Shown piece after piece: positions 53,462 through 61,220 of a DNA stretch of 64,000 bases. Position 1 is the first letter of the stretch, and every line of letters begins with the position of its first letter. The position numbers and the translations under genes were made by a program. The notes beneath the pieces were generated by a model, which made no database searches, was not told the DNA's origin, and worked only from the letters and a program-made list of their open reading frames with translations. This DNA is from Halostagnicola larsenii XH-48 (GTDB lineage: Archaea > Halobacteriota > Halobacteria > Halobacteriales > Natrialbaceae): contig NZ_CP007055.1 in NCBI RefSeq assembly GCF_000517625.1, positions 2,170,001 through 2,234,000 of the forward strand, written 5' to 3'.

Positions 53462-53908
53462 TTACCGCGAAAAGACGCTGTCTGCCGTCGCCGCGCCGAC
53501 GACGCTGAAGATGGATCCGATACTCACGGCCTTAAACGTGATCAGCGCCGTTTGGGCGCTCGTCTCGCCGGACTCGAGGAACGTGTCGGGGGCGTCGAAC
53601 AGGAGCGCAAGCAGCGTCACCGAGCCGAACGAGACGCACATCAGCGAGATGAATCTGATCGGGATCCCGACCAGTTCCCGTTCTACCTCCGGATCTCGAG
53701 TCGAGTCGGCTTTGTACAGCGTCGCGTAGCCGATGGCGAACACGATGCCCATCGTGGCGAGTCCTTGGACGATACTCATGCTGTCTGCCAGACGCCACAC
53801 CTCCTCGGTCACGACGAACGGCCCCGCTAGCAAAAACCCGCCGACGATCTGCTGGGCGGAGTCGGCGAGCCGAAACTGGGGCGGGCGGTGCGGTCGCCGT
53901 ATTTTCAT
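53462..53908 (-). CDS. DUF2391-family membrane protein
   Basis: 148 residues with four hydrophobic segments: 'AQQIVGGFLLAGPFVVTEEVW', 'IVQGLATMGIVFAIGYATLY', 'PIRFISLMCVSFGSVTLLALL' (in parts) and 'ITFKAVSIGSIFSVVGAATAD'. The order and the basic N-terminus 'MKIRRPHRPPQF' fit putative integral membrane proteins labelled DUF2391. Function unknown. ATG 53908 is chosen; sequence further upstream is not protein-like. Confidence 0.78.
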   Translation of the reverse strand: MKIRRPHRPPQFRLADSAQQIVGGFLLAGPFVVTEEVWRLADSMSIVQGLATMGIVFAIGYATLYKADSTRDPEVERELVGIPIRFISLMCVSFGSVTLLALLFDAPDTFLESGETSAQTALITFKAVSIGSIFSVVGAATADSVFSR

Positions 53909-54078
53909 AGTGACGGTAGCATTTGAAACGTGAAATATCGACCGGCTTGCCCGGCAGGACGACGCCATCGGTCGCTATCCGAGTGACGCGACGGCAGCAT
54001 CGCTCGCCGCTCGAGTAACACGACGCCGTCCTCTGTCACCGCTCGAGAGCGAGGAGCGCCGCTACGACAACCAAACGG

Positions 54079-54086
54079 ATTTTACA
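54079..54086 (+). promoter_or_regulatory. TATA box of SWIM-like gene
   Basis: ATTTTACA about 25 bp before GTG 54108; supports that GTG as a leaderless start. Confidence 0.55.
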
Positions 54087-54107
54087 GTTCGGGACAGAGG
54101 TTCGGTC

Positions 54108-54464
54108 GTGTCCGATTCGAACCCCGTCGAGGCGTGGGAGGCCCGACTCGAGGAGGCCGGGAGACTCACGCCCGACATCGTCGAGCAGATCACGAACCTG
54201 CACGACGACCGCGGGGTACAGGCCATCGAAGCCGTCGGCGAAGGCCGGGTGAAAGCCTACCAGGATTTCACGATCGTCGTGGGCTACGACGACGAGTACA
54301 TCGTCGAGGACCGGGGCTGTACGTGCAAAGACAGCGAGTACAATCTCGACGACGACGATCCGACTGCCCTGTGTTGGCACGCGCTGGCGGTCGTCATCGC
54401 CCGGCGTGTCGGCCACGTCGACTACCACGACATGTGGTACTCCGAGGTTCGAGAGCTGCTGTAG
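54108..54464 (+). CDS. SWIM-type zinc-finger protein
   Basis: 118 residues. 'VEDRGCTCKDSEYNLDDDD' then 'ALCWHALAVVIARR' gives a CxC...CxH SWIM finger at about 70-92. The N-terminal part is helical with a small beta unit 'RVKAYQDFTIVVGYDDEYIV'. SWIM fingers bind DNA or proteins; the context gives no further hint. GTG start, TATA-supported. Confidence 0.8.
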   Translation: MSDSNPVEAWEARLEEAGRLTPDIVEQITNLHDDRGVQAIEAVGEGRVKAYQDFTIVVGYDDEYIVEDRGCTCKDSEYNLDDDDPTALCWHALAVVIARRVGHVDYHDMWYSEVRELL

Positions 54465-54522
54465 AGCCGAGTTCGAAACCGCTGTAGGCGTCGAACGTGG
54501 TCACCGCGACGCCACTCGAGAC

Positions 54523-55185
54523 TCAGTCTTCGGCGCAGATGTCGACGAAGTTGCGGAGGATCCGTAACCCCGTCTCGCCGCTTTTCTCGGGGTGGAACTG
54601 CGTCCCGAAGACGGTTCCGTCCTCGTTGGCGATGATCGAGGGGAATTCCTGTTCGTAGTCGGTCGAGGCGACGGTCGCGTTCGCCGCGTCAGGAACGGCG
54701 TAATAGGAGTGAACGAAGTAGGCGTACTGCCCGTCGATGCCCTCGACCAGCGGGTGCTCGCGCTCGACCGCGAGTTCGTTCCAGCCCATGTGGGGGACTT
54801 TCTGCCCGCTGTCGAAGCGAACGTTCGTCCCGGGGATCAGATCCAATCCTTCGACGGCGGCGTCGCCGTCGGTTTCGCCCTCCTCGCTCGAGGTGAGCAA
54901 CATCTGCATCCCGAGACAGATTCCAAAGAGCGGTTGGCCGCGCTCGGCGATTGCCGCTAAGTCCTCGCGGATCGAGTCGGCGTTCTCGACTCCCTCCCGG
55001 AAGGCTCCGACGCCGGGGAGGACGACCCCGTCGGCGGCCTCGAACGCCTCGGGGTCGTCGGCGATCTCGACGGCTGCGCCCGCGCGTTCTAACCCTCGAG
55101 TGACGCTCCGGAGGTTCCCGAGCCCGTAGTCGACGACGACCACGGAGGCGAGTTCCTCCTCGGGCGGCGATGGCATCGTGCTCAT
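54523..55185 (-). CDS. hisH: Imidazole glycerol phosphate synthase subunit HisH
   Basis: 220 residues. 'VVVVDYGLGNLRSVTRGLERAG' opens the fold; 'PLFGICLGMQMLLTSSEEGE' contains the nucleophilic Cys; 'VPHMGWNEL', 'YFVHSYYAVP' and 'GTQFHPEKSGETGLR' provide the catalytic His and Glu. It supplies ammonia from glutamine to HisF in histidine synthesis. An acidic insertion 'EEGETDGDAAVEG' follows the Cys segment. No other his genes are in the window. ATG 55185 is used. Confidence 0.95.
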   Translation of the reverse strand: MSTMPSPPEEELASVVVVDYGLGNLRSVTRGLERAGAAVEIADDPEAFEAADGVVLPGVGAFREGVENADSIREDLAAIAERGQPLFGICLGMQMLLTSSEEGETDGDAAVEGLDLIPGTNVRFDSGQKVPHMGWNELAVEREHPLVEGIDGQYAYFVHSYYAVPDAANATVASTDYEQEFPSIIANEDGTVFGTQFHPEKSGETGLRILRNFVDICAED

Positions 55186-55276
55186 GCGTAGACGGTGGAG
55201 TGGGAGGGGCAAGTGCGTTACTCTTCGAGCAAGTAGATGGATCCCGCCAGACGAGGAAGAAACAGCGTCAGCCGAG

Positions 55277-56236
55277 TTACTTCACGAGCGATTCAGCCAT
55301 CCGCTTGGGGAACCCCTTCAGGAGTTCCACGATTCCCATCGGCTCTTCGTCCTCTCGGATGTACGACCGGGTTCGCTGGCTGATAATCTCGACGCTGATA
55401 ATCAGTACCAAGATCACGATGATCGTCGCCATCATGTTTGTGTAGGCGAACAGCCGCTGTTGGGTGTTCAATACGTACCCGATCCCGCCAGCGCCGATGA
55501 TACCCAGTCCGACGGCGATGCGGATGTTGATCTCGAAGATGTACAGCGTCCACGCGATAAACGGCGTGTACACCTGCGAAAGCATCCCGAAGATGATTAC
55601 CTGAATACGGCCGGCACCTGTCGTGCGGATCGCCTCGATCGGGCCGTCTTCGACCTCCTCGAGTTCGTCGGTGAACAATCGGCCCAGATTTCCGACCGTG
55701 TCCGTCGCGACCGCAATCGTCGCCGTGAACGCCGATACCCCGCCGAGCGGGATGTAGATCAGCGCCCAGACGAGCGCCGGAATCGCGCGGATCGACGACA
55801 TAACGCCGCGGAAAAGGAAGTTAAACGGGAACGGCGTGACTCGGCCCGACCCGAGCACCGCGAACAGTAGCGCTAACGGGAAGCCCAGAATAGTCCCGCC
55901 GAATCCGATCGCGAGCGTGATTCCCGCTTCACCAAAGAGGTTCTCCTCGAGGATGTAATCGACGTACTGCATGAAGTCGAGAAACGGTAGGAAGCCGAAG
56001 TAGGTCGTCCGCGGGAAGTACTGGCCGAGCGCTTCGAAGAAATTCGGCGCGTACTGAATGAGTTCGCCGATCGAAAGCTCGACCATCGTCAACGCGTGGT
56101 TAAATGTAACGAGCAACACAACCAACCCAATACCGCCGAGAATTCGACGGCGTCGCCGTGCGCGCTGAATCGACTGGTACTGTTCTTCGACAGCTGCCGA
56201 AACCGTTTCCGCGGACGGGTCAGTATCCGTACTCAT
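55277..56236 (-). CDS. phnE: Phosphonate/phosphate-type ABC transporter permease
   Basis: 319 residues with about six membrane segments and the permease signature 'RGVMSSIRAIPALVWALIY' (EAA-like loop). The region 'EVEDGPIEAIRTTGAGRIQVI' is the cytoplasmic coupling loop typical of PhnE. Its start overlaps the ATPase gene by 4 bp. With phnC and phnD it forms an importer for phosphonate or phosphite. No phosphonate lyase genes are nearby. Confidence 0.93.
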   Translation of the reverse strand: MSTDTDPSAETVSAAVEEQYQSIQRARRRRRILGGIGLVVLLVTFNHALTMVELSIGELIQYAPNFFEALGQYFPRTTYFGFLPFLDFMQYVDYILEENLFGEAGITLAIGFGGTILGFPLALLFAVLGSGRVTPFPFNFLFRGVMSSIRAIPALVWALIYIPLGGVSAFTATIAVATDTVGNLGRLFTDELEEVEDGPIEAIRTTGAGRIQVIIFGMLSQVYTPFIAWTLYIFEINIRIAVGLGIIGAGGIGYVLNTQQRLFAYTNMMATIIVILVLIISVEIISQRTRSYIREDEEPMGIVELLKGFPKRMAESLVK

Positions 56237-57033
56237 ACACCGACGACCCCAGTTGTTCCCGAATCACTATCGTTATCCTCCTCTTGCTGCCGTCCGAGGC
56301 CGGTCAGTTGGTCGATATTGACATCTTCGTAGATTTCTTCGATGACGTCGAGGTCGAACTCGTCTGCGTAGCCGTCGAAGACGACCTGTCCCTGTTTCAG
56401 TCCGATGAAGCGCTGTCCGAACTCCTCGGCGAGGGTGACCTGGTGGAGACTCACGGCCGTCGTCAGCCCGTGCTCTTCGGTCGCCGTCAGCAGGTACTCC
56501 ATCACCTGCTGGGCGCTGCCGGGGTCGAGGCTGGCAACGGGTTCGTCAGCCAGCAGCGTCTCCGGTTCCTGTACGAGTGCTCGAGCGATACCAACTCGTT
56601 GCTGTTGGCCGCCGCTCATCCGCCGGGCACTTTGCTGGGCTTCCTCGAGTAGTCCGACGGTCTCGAGGGCTTCGAGTGCGCGATACTTGTCCGCTTTGTC
56701 GTTTCGTTTGAAGAGGCTCTTGAGAAGAGCAGTGCGCTTGAGCGACCCGGTAAGCGCGTTCGCATAGGCGCTCATCTGCCCGATGATATTGTGCTGCTGG
56801 AAGACCATTGCGGTGTCGGGGTGCGGTTCGTGGATTTCAGTCCCATCGATGATGACCTCACCGGATGACGGTGCTGTCAATCCGTTCATACATCGCAAGA
56901 GTGTAGATTTCCCGGAGCCAGACGTTCCCAGTACGACGACGAATTCGCCGTCGGGGATCGTAAACGACACGTCCTCTAGGGCCTGTGTGTCTCCGAATCG
57001 TTTGCTGAGATTCTGTACTTCAATAGTACTCAT
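56233..57033 (-). CDS. phnC: Phosphonate-type ABC transporter ATPase
   Basis: 266 residues. Walker A 'VLGTSGSGKSTLL', signature 'RMSGGQQQRVGIARAL', Walker B 'LLADEPVASLDPGSAQ' and 'SLHQVTLAEEFGQRFIGL' (switch His) appear in order. The PhnC-type spacing and the neighbouring phnD and phnE indicate phosphonate/phosphite uptake. It is translationally coupled to phnE through a 4-bp overlap. Confidence 0.95.
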   Translation of the reverse strand: MSTIEVQNLSKRFGDTQALEDVSFTIPDGEFVVVLGTSGSGKSTLLRCMNGLTAPSSGEVIIDGTEIHEPHPDTAMVFQQHNIIGQMSAYANALTGSLKRTALLKSLFKRNDKADKYRALEALETVGLLEEAQQSARRMSGGQQQRVGIARALVQEPETLLADEPVASLDPGSAQQVMEYLLTATEEHGLTTAVSLHQVTLAEEFGQRFIGLKQGQVVFDGYADEFDLDVIEEIYEDVNIDQLTGLGRQQEEDNDSDSGTTGVVGV

Positions 57034-57102
57034 TTGTTCAACGTGGACATTGTATTCGATTGTGTAAAATGATGTTATTCGACGCGCCCTTCAACGTGGT
57101 CG

Positions 57103-58092
57103 TTATTCGCCAGCGAGGTCGCTAAACTCGAGACCGAGTGCGTCCATCGCGTCCTGAATCGGCTGGTAATCGTCGATTGTCGCCTCCTCGACGCCGGTAA
57201 ACCAGAGGGGTTCCTCGGCGTCTTCGTCGACGAGATCCGCTTCTTCTGCGGACAACAGGGCTTCCTCGATATCGTCGACGACGGGATCGTCCCAGTTCGA
57301 ACGCGCGACGATCGGTGCACGAGGGATCGGGTCGGAAACCGAAAGCAACTGCAACTCTTCGTCACCACTTCCGAGATTGTCGACTTCGGCGGAGTTTTCC
57401 ATGAACTCGTCGGGCATCTGCTCTTCGTCGAGGTACTGCGAGGAAACGAACGCTCCCGTTCCGGCCGCGACGACATCCTCACGGTTCAGGAGTTCGTTCA
57501 TCGCAGTATTGTGGTCGGAGTAGCTAACCTCGAAGTCGACTGGGTCACCGTCGGGTGCGTCGCCGACATCTAGACCGCCGTCGCTGAGCATCAGTAGTGG
57601 GAAGAGGCCGCCGCTGACCGAAAGCTGAGAGGCGAGAGCCACCTCGTGATCCTGTTCGATGTCACTGATCTCGTCGATCGGACTGTCCGGCGTCGTGACC
57701 ACGGTCGAGAAATAGACCGCGGCACCGTACTGAATACGCATACCGAGGATATCCATCGCGTCTGGAGCAGCCACGACCCCGGTCGGGGAGATGTCAGCTA
57801 AATGTGCCTGGTCGTTCTGAATCGCGGTGACCGTAGCGGTGTAGCTACTCGCCTCGGATGCATTGATGACGACATCGGTTTCCGACTCGAGGTAGTCGAA
57901 AAACTGTGCGTACTGGTCGAGCATGTCGACGTCCCCCTCGGCGGGGTTGAGCACCATATCGATCTCGTTTTCGTCGTCCTCGTCACTGCCGACGAGATCG
58001 CCGAGACAACCTGCAAGCCCAACGGTCGCCGCAGCACCTGTACCTGTCAAAAACGCACGTCGATTACTACCCATTCGCCCACGTTCAGACAT
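57103..58092 (-). CDS. phnD: Phosphonate-type substrate-binding lipoprotein PhnD
   Basis: 329 residues. The N-terminus 'MGSNRRAFLTGTGAAATVGL' plus 'AGC' is a Tat-type signal with lipobox LAGC, the usual haloarchaeal lipoprotein export route. The mature part has PhnD features: 'DMVLNPAEGDVDMLDQYAQF' , 'AHLADISPTGVVAAPDAM', 'VDFEVSYSDHNTAMNELLNRE' (in parts). I use ATG 58092 rather than ATG 58074 because a TATA box lies about 24 bp upstream of it. It is first in phnDCE. Confidence 0.92.
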   Translation of the reverse strand: MSERGRMGSNRRAFLTGTGAAATVGLAGCLGDLVGSDEDDENEIDMVLNPAEGDVDMLDQYAQFFDYLESETDVVINASEASSYTATVTAIQNDQAHLADISPTGVVAAPDAMDILGMRIQYGAAVYFSTVVTTPDSPIDEISDIEQDHEVALASQLSVSGGLFPLLMLSDGGLDVGDAPDGDPVDFEVSYSDHNTAMNELLNREDVVAAGTGAFVSSQYLDEEQMPDEFMENSAEVDNLGSGDEELQLLSVSDPIPRAPIVARSNWDDPVVDDIEEALLSAEEADLVDEDAEEPLWFTGVEEATIDDYQPIQDAMDALGLEFSDLAGE

Positions 58093-58110
58093 AGTTCCTA
58101 CTGATGTCCA

Positions 58111-58120
58111 ACATATTTAG
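58111..58120 (-). promoter_or_regulatory. TATA box of phnDCE operon
   Basis: CTAAATATGT on the minus strand, about 20-28 bp before ATG 58092. Confidence 0.6.
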
Positions 58121-58193
58121 TGTTTTCTATGTCACGAATAGTGGACTATAGAGAGATAACGACGAATACCTTAATATATCCGAGAACGGGTGG

Positions 58194-58793
58194 TTAAAAA
58201 CCATCCAACCGACGTTGGGTGCTCGAGTTACCGTCAGCGCCGGCGAGGTCCGCCGCCGTCTCGAGCGCTTCTTTGAACGTCTCTTCCTGGCTGCGGTCGT
58301 ACAGCGTCGCCGCCGGATGCACCGAGAGGACGACGCGTCGAGGCGAGCCGTTGACTCGAATCTCCTCGACGGACCCCGCCTCAGAGGTTATCCCGACGGA
58401 GCGACCGAGCAAGTGTTCGCTGGGAACCTTCCCGAGCGTGACGAGCACGTCCGGATCCAGGCGCTCGATTTCGGCCTCGAGGTAGCCGCGACAGTTCTCG
58501 AGTTCCGTCTTCGTCGGGTCGCGGTTCTCGGGCGGCCGACAGCGTACGCAGTTGGTGATCCGAACGTCCTCGCGCTCGAGGCCGACGACGAGCAGGGTGT
58601 CGTCGAGCACCGACCCGCTCCGACCGACGAACGGCTCGCCCTGTTCGTCTTCGTTCGCGCCCGGTCCCTCGCCGACGAACAGGATGTCGGCGTCTTCGGG
58701 ACCAGTTCCGTTGACGATCTGGCTCCGCGAGTCGACCAGTTTCGGGCACCGCTCACAGGCCGTTACCTCGAGTCCTTCTAGCTCTTCGTCCAT
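58194..58793 (-). CDS. Uracil-DNA glycosylase, family 4 (Fe-S)
   Basis: 199 residues. 'TACERCPKLVDSRSQIVNGTG' begins the iron-sulfur region (first two Cys); 'CVRCRPPENRDPTKTELENC' holds further cluster Cys. The active site is 'FVGEGPGANEDEQGEPFVG'-type (read 'LFVGEGPGANEDEQGEPFV'), and 'LSVHPAATLYDR' is the DNA-minor-groove loop. It removes uracil from DNA. ATG 58793 is favoured over GTG/ORF start at 58808. Confidence 0.93.
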   Translation of the reverse strand: MDEELEGLEVTACERCPKLVDSRSQIVNGTGPEDADILFVGEGPGANEDEQGEPFVGRSGSVLDDTLLVVGLEREDVRITNCVRCRPPENRDPTKTELENCRGYLEAEIERLDPDVLVTLGKVPSEHLLGRSVGITSEAGSVEEIRVNGSPRRVVLSVHPAATLYDRSQEETFKEALETAADLAGADGNSSTQRRLDGF

Positions 58794-58866
58794 GGTCGTC
58801 GCTTGCACGCCCCGGTACTACGTGTTTCGGGTCGCACGTATCGGCCGGTCGCGAGCGGCCGCCACC

Positions 58867-59427
58867 TCATGCGTCACTGAACCGATAGTCACGGCCCGCA
58901 CGCGCGGCCGCTCTTGCCACCCGAATCGGTTCCGGCCGGCCGCCTTCGGGGGTGAACTCGCGAACGACCGTCTCGGCCCGCGAGCGTTCGATTCCCGCGG
59001 TGCGAACGTACACCGTTTCGCCGTTGATCGACACCGGTCGTCGCGGCGGGAGCGACCGGTAGCGCTCGAGGCGTTGCTCGAGTTGGTCCCCGGAGAAAGC
59101 GTCGCTGAGGCCGTCTTCGAGGCCGGCGCTCGCTTCGAACGTCACGGCGATAACGGATTGGTCGGTTGTTCGTGCGATACGTGAGAGGTCGACGATGTTG
59201 TACCACGCGGGGGCGACGGCACCGAGTAGCAGAACCTCGACGTCCGGCCGGTCGATGTCGTCGACGAGCGACACGATGGCGTCGGTTGCGTCCATCCCCC
59301 CGACAGTACACGTCGAAAACGCGAGCCCGTCGACGACGCGGTCGGCCCGAACGACTGCGCCGGCGAGCGTGCTCTGCTCACCCGCCGCTGATTCTGCGAT
59401 ACCCAGCGCCCGCGCCCCGGCTTTCAT
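58867..59427 (-). CDS. DUF99 family protein (endonuclease V-like fold)
   Basis: 186 residues. 'ARALGIAESAAGEQSTLAGAVVRADRVVDGLAF' (region 5-37), 'DVEVLLLGAVAPAWYNIVDL' and 'TDQSVIAVTFEASAGLE' follow the UPF0215/DUF99 pattern; the family shares an RNase H-like fold with endonuclease V. Catalytic competence is uncertain. Its ATG overlaps the stop codon of the upstream DUF5786 gene by one base (TAATG), so the two are coupled. Confidence 0.87.
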   Translation of the reverse strand: MKAGARALGIAESAAGEQSTLAGAVVRADRVVDGLAFSTCTVGGMDATDAIVSLVDDIDRPDVEVLLLGAVAPAWYNIVDLSRIARTTDQSVIAVTFEASAGLEDGLSDAFSGDQLEQRLERYRSLPPRRPVSINGETVYVRTAGIERSRAETVVREFTPEGGRPEPIRVARAAARAGRDYRFSDA

Positions 59428-59609
59428 TAGGCGTCGTCGTCTTCGTCTTTGATCTCCGCGAGCCGATCGAGCAGTTCGTCGCTCGAGGCCCCGTTTTCGA
59501 ACTCGAGCGTGCCGTCGTGGTGGCTCTGTTCGGACTCTACCGCATCGTCATCGTCAAAATCCGCGTCAACCTCTTGCTGTTCGGATTCGTCGTAGCTTCC
59601 GAATCCCAT
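59427..59609 (-). CDS. DUF5786-like small acidic protein
   Basis: 60 residues. 'MGFGSYDESEQQEVDADF' begins the protein and the rest is Asp/Glu-rich with a short C-terminal helix 'SDELLDRLAEIKDEDD'. The GFGSYDESEQ start is characteristic of haloarchaeal DUF5786 microproteins. ATG 59609 is chosen because upstream sequence is not conserved-looking. It is coupled to DUF99 through a TAATG junction. Function unknown. Confidence 0.8.
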   Translation of the reverse strand: MGFGSYDESEQQEVDADFDDDDAVESEQSHHDGTLEFENGASSDELLDRLAEIKDEDDDA

Positions 59610-59718
59610 ACAGTGTCTCATACGACCCGGGGCATCAAAAGTTTCGTGGGTCAGACGCCTATCAGTTTTCGTGAATATCGACGCCAGTATTATACCGACG
59701 GCTCCCAAGAAATCGCCT

Positions 59719-60336
59719 ATGGAGGTCCATCACGTCACCGAGGATGCCGAGACGTTCACCTGCAACGCCTTTCTCGTTCGTGGCGACCGAACGACACTTG
59801 TCGACGCGGGCGCGTGGGAGGGCGTCGTCGACGAGGTGCGATCCCACCTCGAGGGCGAATCCCTCGACGACATCGTTCTGACGCACCAGCACGGTGACCA
59901 CGTCGCGGAACTCGAGGCCGTTTGCGACGCCTTCGACCCCGACGTATACGCGTACGCGGCCCATTCGCTTCGAACGCACGAGATCGACGACGGCGACGCG
60001 GTTCGGATCGGCGACGAATCCTTCGAGGTCGTCTACACGCCCGGCCACGCCGACGATCACGTCTCTCTGGTCTCGGAGACGACGCTGTTTTCGGGCGACG
60101 TGGTCGTCCACGACGACGGCGCGTTCGACTACGGGAGCTTCGGCCGGACCGACATGGCCGGCCAGTCCCGCGAGCGGCTCATCGAGAGCCTCGAGGAACT
60201 GCTCTCGCGTCTGTCTAACTCTGTCAAACACATGTACGCGGGCCACGGCGGCGTCTTCCACGGCGACGTCACGGACGTGGTCGAGACGGCGCTCGAGCGA
60301 GCCGAAAAACGCGAGCCGAAGTACCCAGACGAGTGA
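59719..60336 (+). CDS. MBL-fold metallo-hydrolase
   Basis: 205 residues. 'ILTHQHGDHVAELEAVC'-type sequence gives the zinc motif HxHxDH ('VLTHQHGDHVA'), 'VVYTPGHADDHVSL' the third His, 'LFSGDVVVHDDGAFD' the bridging Asp and 'MYAGHGGVFHGD' the last His. It resembles glyoxalase II-like hydrolases, but substrate is unknown. The gene is divergent from the DUF5786-DUF99 pair. Confidence 0.92.
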   Translation: MEVHHVTEDAETFTCNAFLVRGDRTTLVDAGAWEGVVDEVRSHLEGESLDDIVLTHQHGDHVAELEAVCDAFDPDVYAYAAHSLRTHEIDDGDAVRIGDESFEVVYTPGHADDHVSLVSETTLFSGDVVVHDDGAFDYGSFGRTDMAGQSRERLIESLEELLSRLSNSVKHMYAGHGGVFHGDVTDVVETALERAEKREPKYPDE

Positions 60337-60423
60337 GCGGGTGATCTCGAGGATCGTCGATCCCTGCGACCGAACCAGTCGCTCGAGAATCGTCGAGTCG
60401 AAATCGAGTGAGAAAACCGCCGA

Positions 60424-60573
60424 TTATGCCGCGCGCGCTTCCTTGGCTTTCGGGCGGAGCTTCTTGTAGCCGCACTTGCGACAGCGGTTCGCCCCTTTCG
60501 AGTTGCGAGCGTTACAGCGCATGCAGATCATCTTCTCGAGCATTCGTTTTTCCGCAGCGTCGAAACTGGCCAT
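60424..60573 (-). CDS. rpl40e: 50S ribosomal protein L40e
   Basis: 49 residues: [20 protein letters not shown] followed by [18 protein letters not shown] and a basic tail. The zinc site is C-x2-C...C-x2-C ('CMRC', 'CRKC'). It fits archaeal L40e in length and sequence. It is below common ORF cut-offs but unambiguous. It is a minus-strand gene between the MBL hydrolase and tsr3. Confidence 0.95.
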   Translation of the reverse strand: MASFDAAEKRMLEKMICMRCNARNSKGANRCRKCGYKKLRPKAKEARAA

Positions 60574-60663
60574 GCAGGTGGGTTGGCCGGTGGCGCATAT
60601 AATGGCTGCGGTCCGTACTGACGGTCGTTTTCAGGGGGTCCGACGGGAACCAGTGCGTCGCCC

Positions 60664-61164
60664 TCACTCGTCGGCCAGGTAGTCGTCCTGCACGGCGACG
60701 ATATCGCTCGAGTCCGTACACGCGGCGTACCGATCGAGCGGTTCCTCGTTGAGCGTCAGGAAGGTCTCGCCCCAGCGGAACGGCTCGAGGAGGTCCGCGG
60801 CCGCCTCGGCTTCTCCGAAGATGCGCAGCGCCCCGGCGAGCGCTTCGACGGTCGTCAGTTGGAAGGGGCGGCCGTAGTTGATAGGGTTGGCGGCGACGAG
60901 AAAGGGCAGCGCGCGGTGGACGCCGTTCATCGAGAACGACGCCTCCTCGGCGGACTCCCACGAGCAATCCAGAGCGACGAGCGTTCCGAGGCCGTCCTCG
61001 GCGTCCGCGGGCGAGAGCGCCTGCTCCGCGTGGGGATTGAGGACGACCCCGTAGGGTACCTGTCGCATCGACCGATGGAGGATCGCCCGGTCGAACTTCT
61101 CGAGGCGACGGGCGGTGCACTTGTCGGGGTCGTCGTCGCCTTCGTAGTAGACGTGACACTCCAC
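60664..61164 (-). CDS. tsr3: 16S rRNA aminocarboxypropyltransferase Tsr3 (DUF367)
   Basis: 166 residues. '[18 protein letters not shown]' , '[20 protein letters not shown]', '[16 protein letters not shown]' and '[30 protein letters not shown]' (in parts) are Tsr3/DUF367 hallmarks. Tsr3 adds an aminocarboxypropyl group to a hypermodified base in small-subunit rRNA using SAM. GTG 61164 gives a family-typical N-terminus; the longer frame runs into the neighbouring gene. Confidence 0.92.
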   Translation of the reverse strand: MECHVYYEGDDDPDKCTARRLEKFDRAILHRSMRQVPYGVVLNPHAEQALSPADAEDGLGTLVALDCSWESAEEASFSMNGVHRALPFLVAANPINYGRPFQLTTVEALAGALRIFGEAEAAADLLEPFRWGETFLTLNEEPLDRYAACTDSSDIVAVQDDYLADE

Positions 61165-61220
61165 ACCCGGTGTAGGCGGGGCCGGGAGAAAAATCGTGTG
61201 ACTCGAGCAAACCCGCCGAC

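Noticed and set aside
55277-58092. A phosphonate-degradation locus
   Set aside because: Only the phnCDE transporter is present; no C-P lyase, phosphonatase or phosphite dehydrogenase gene lies nearby.
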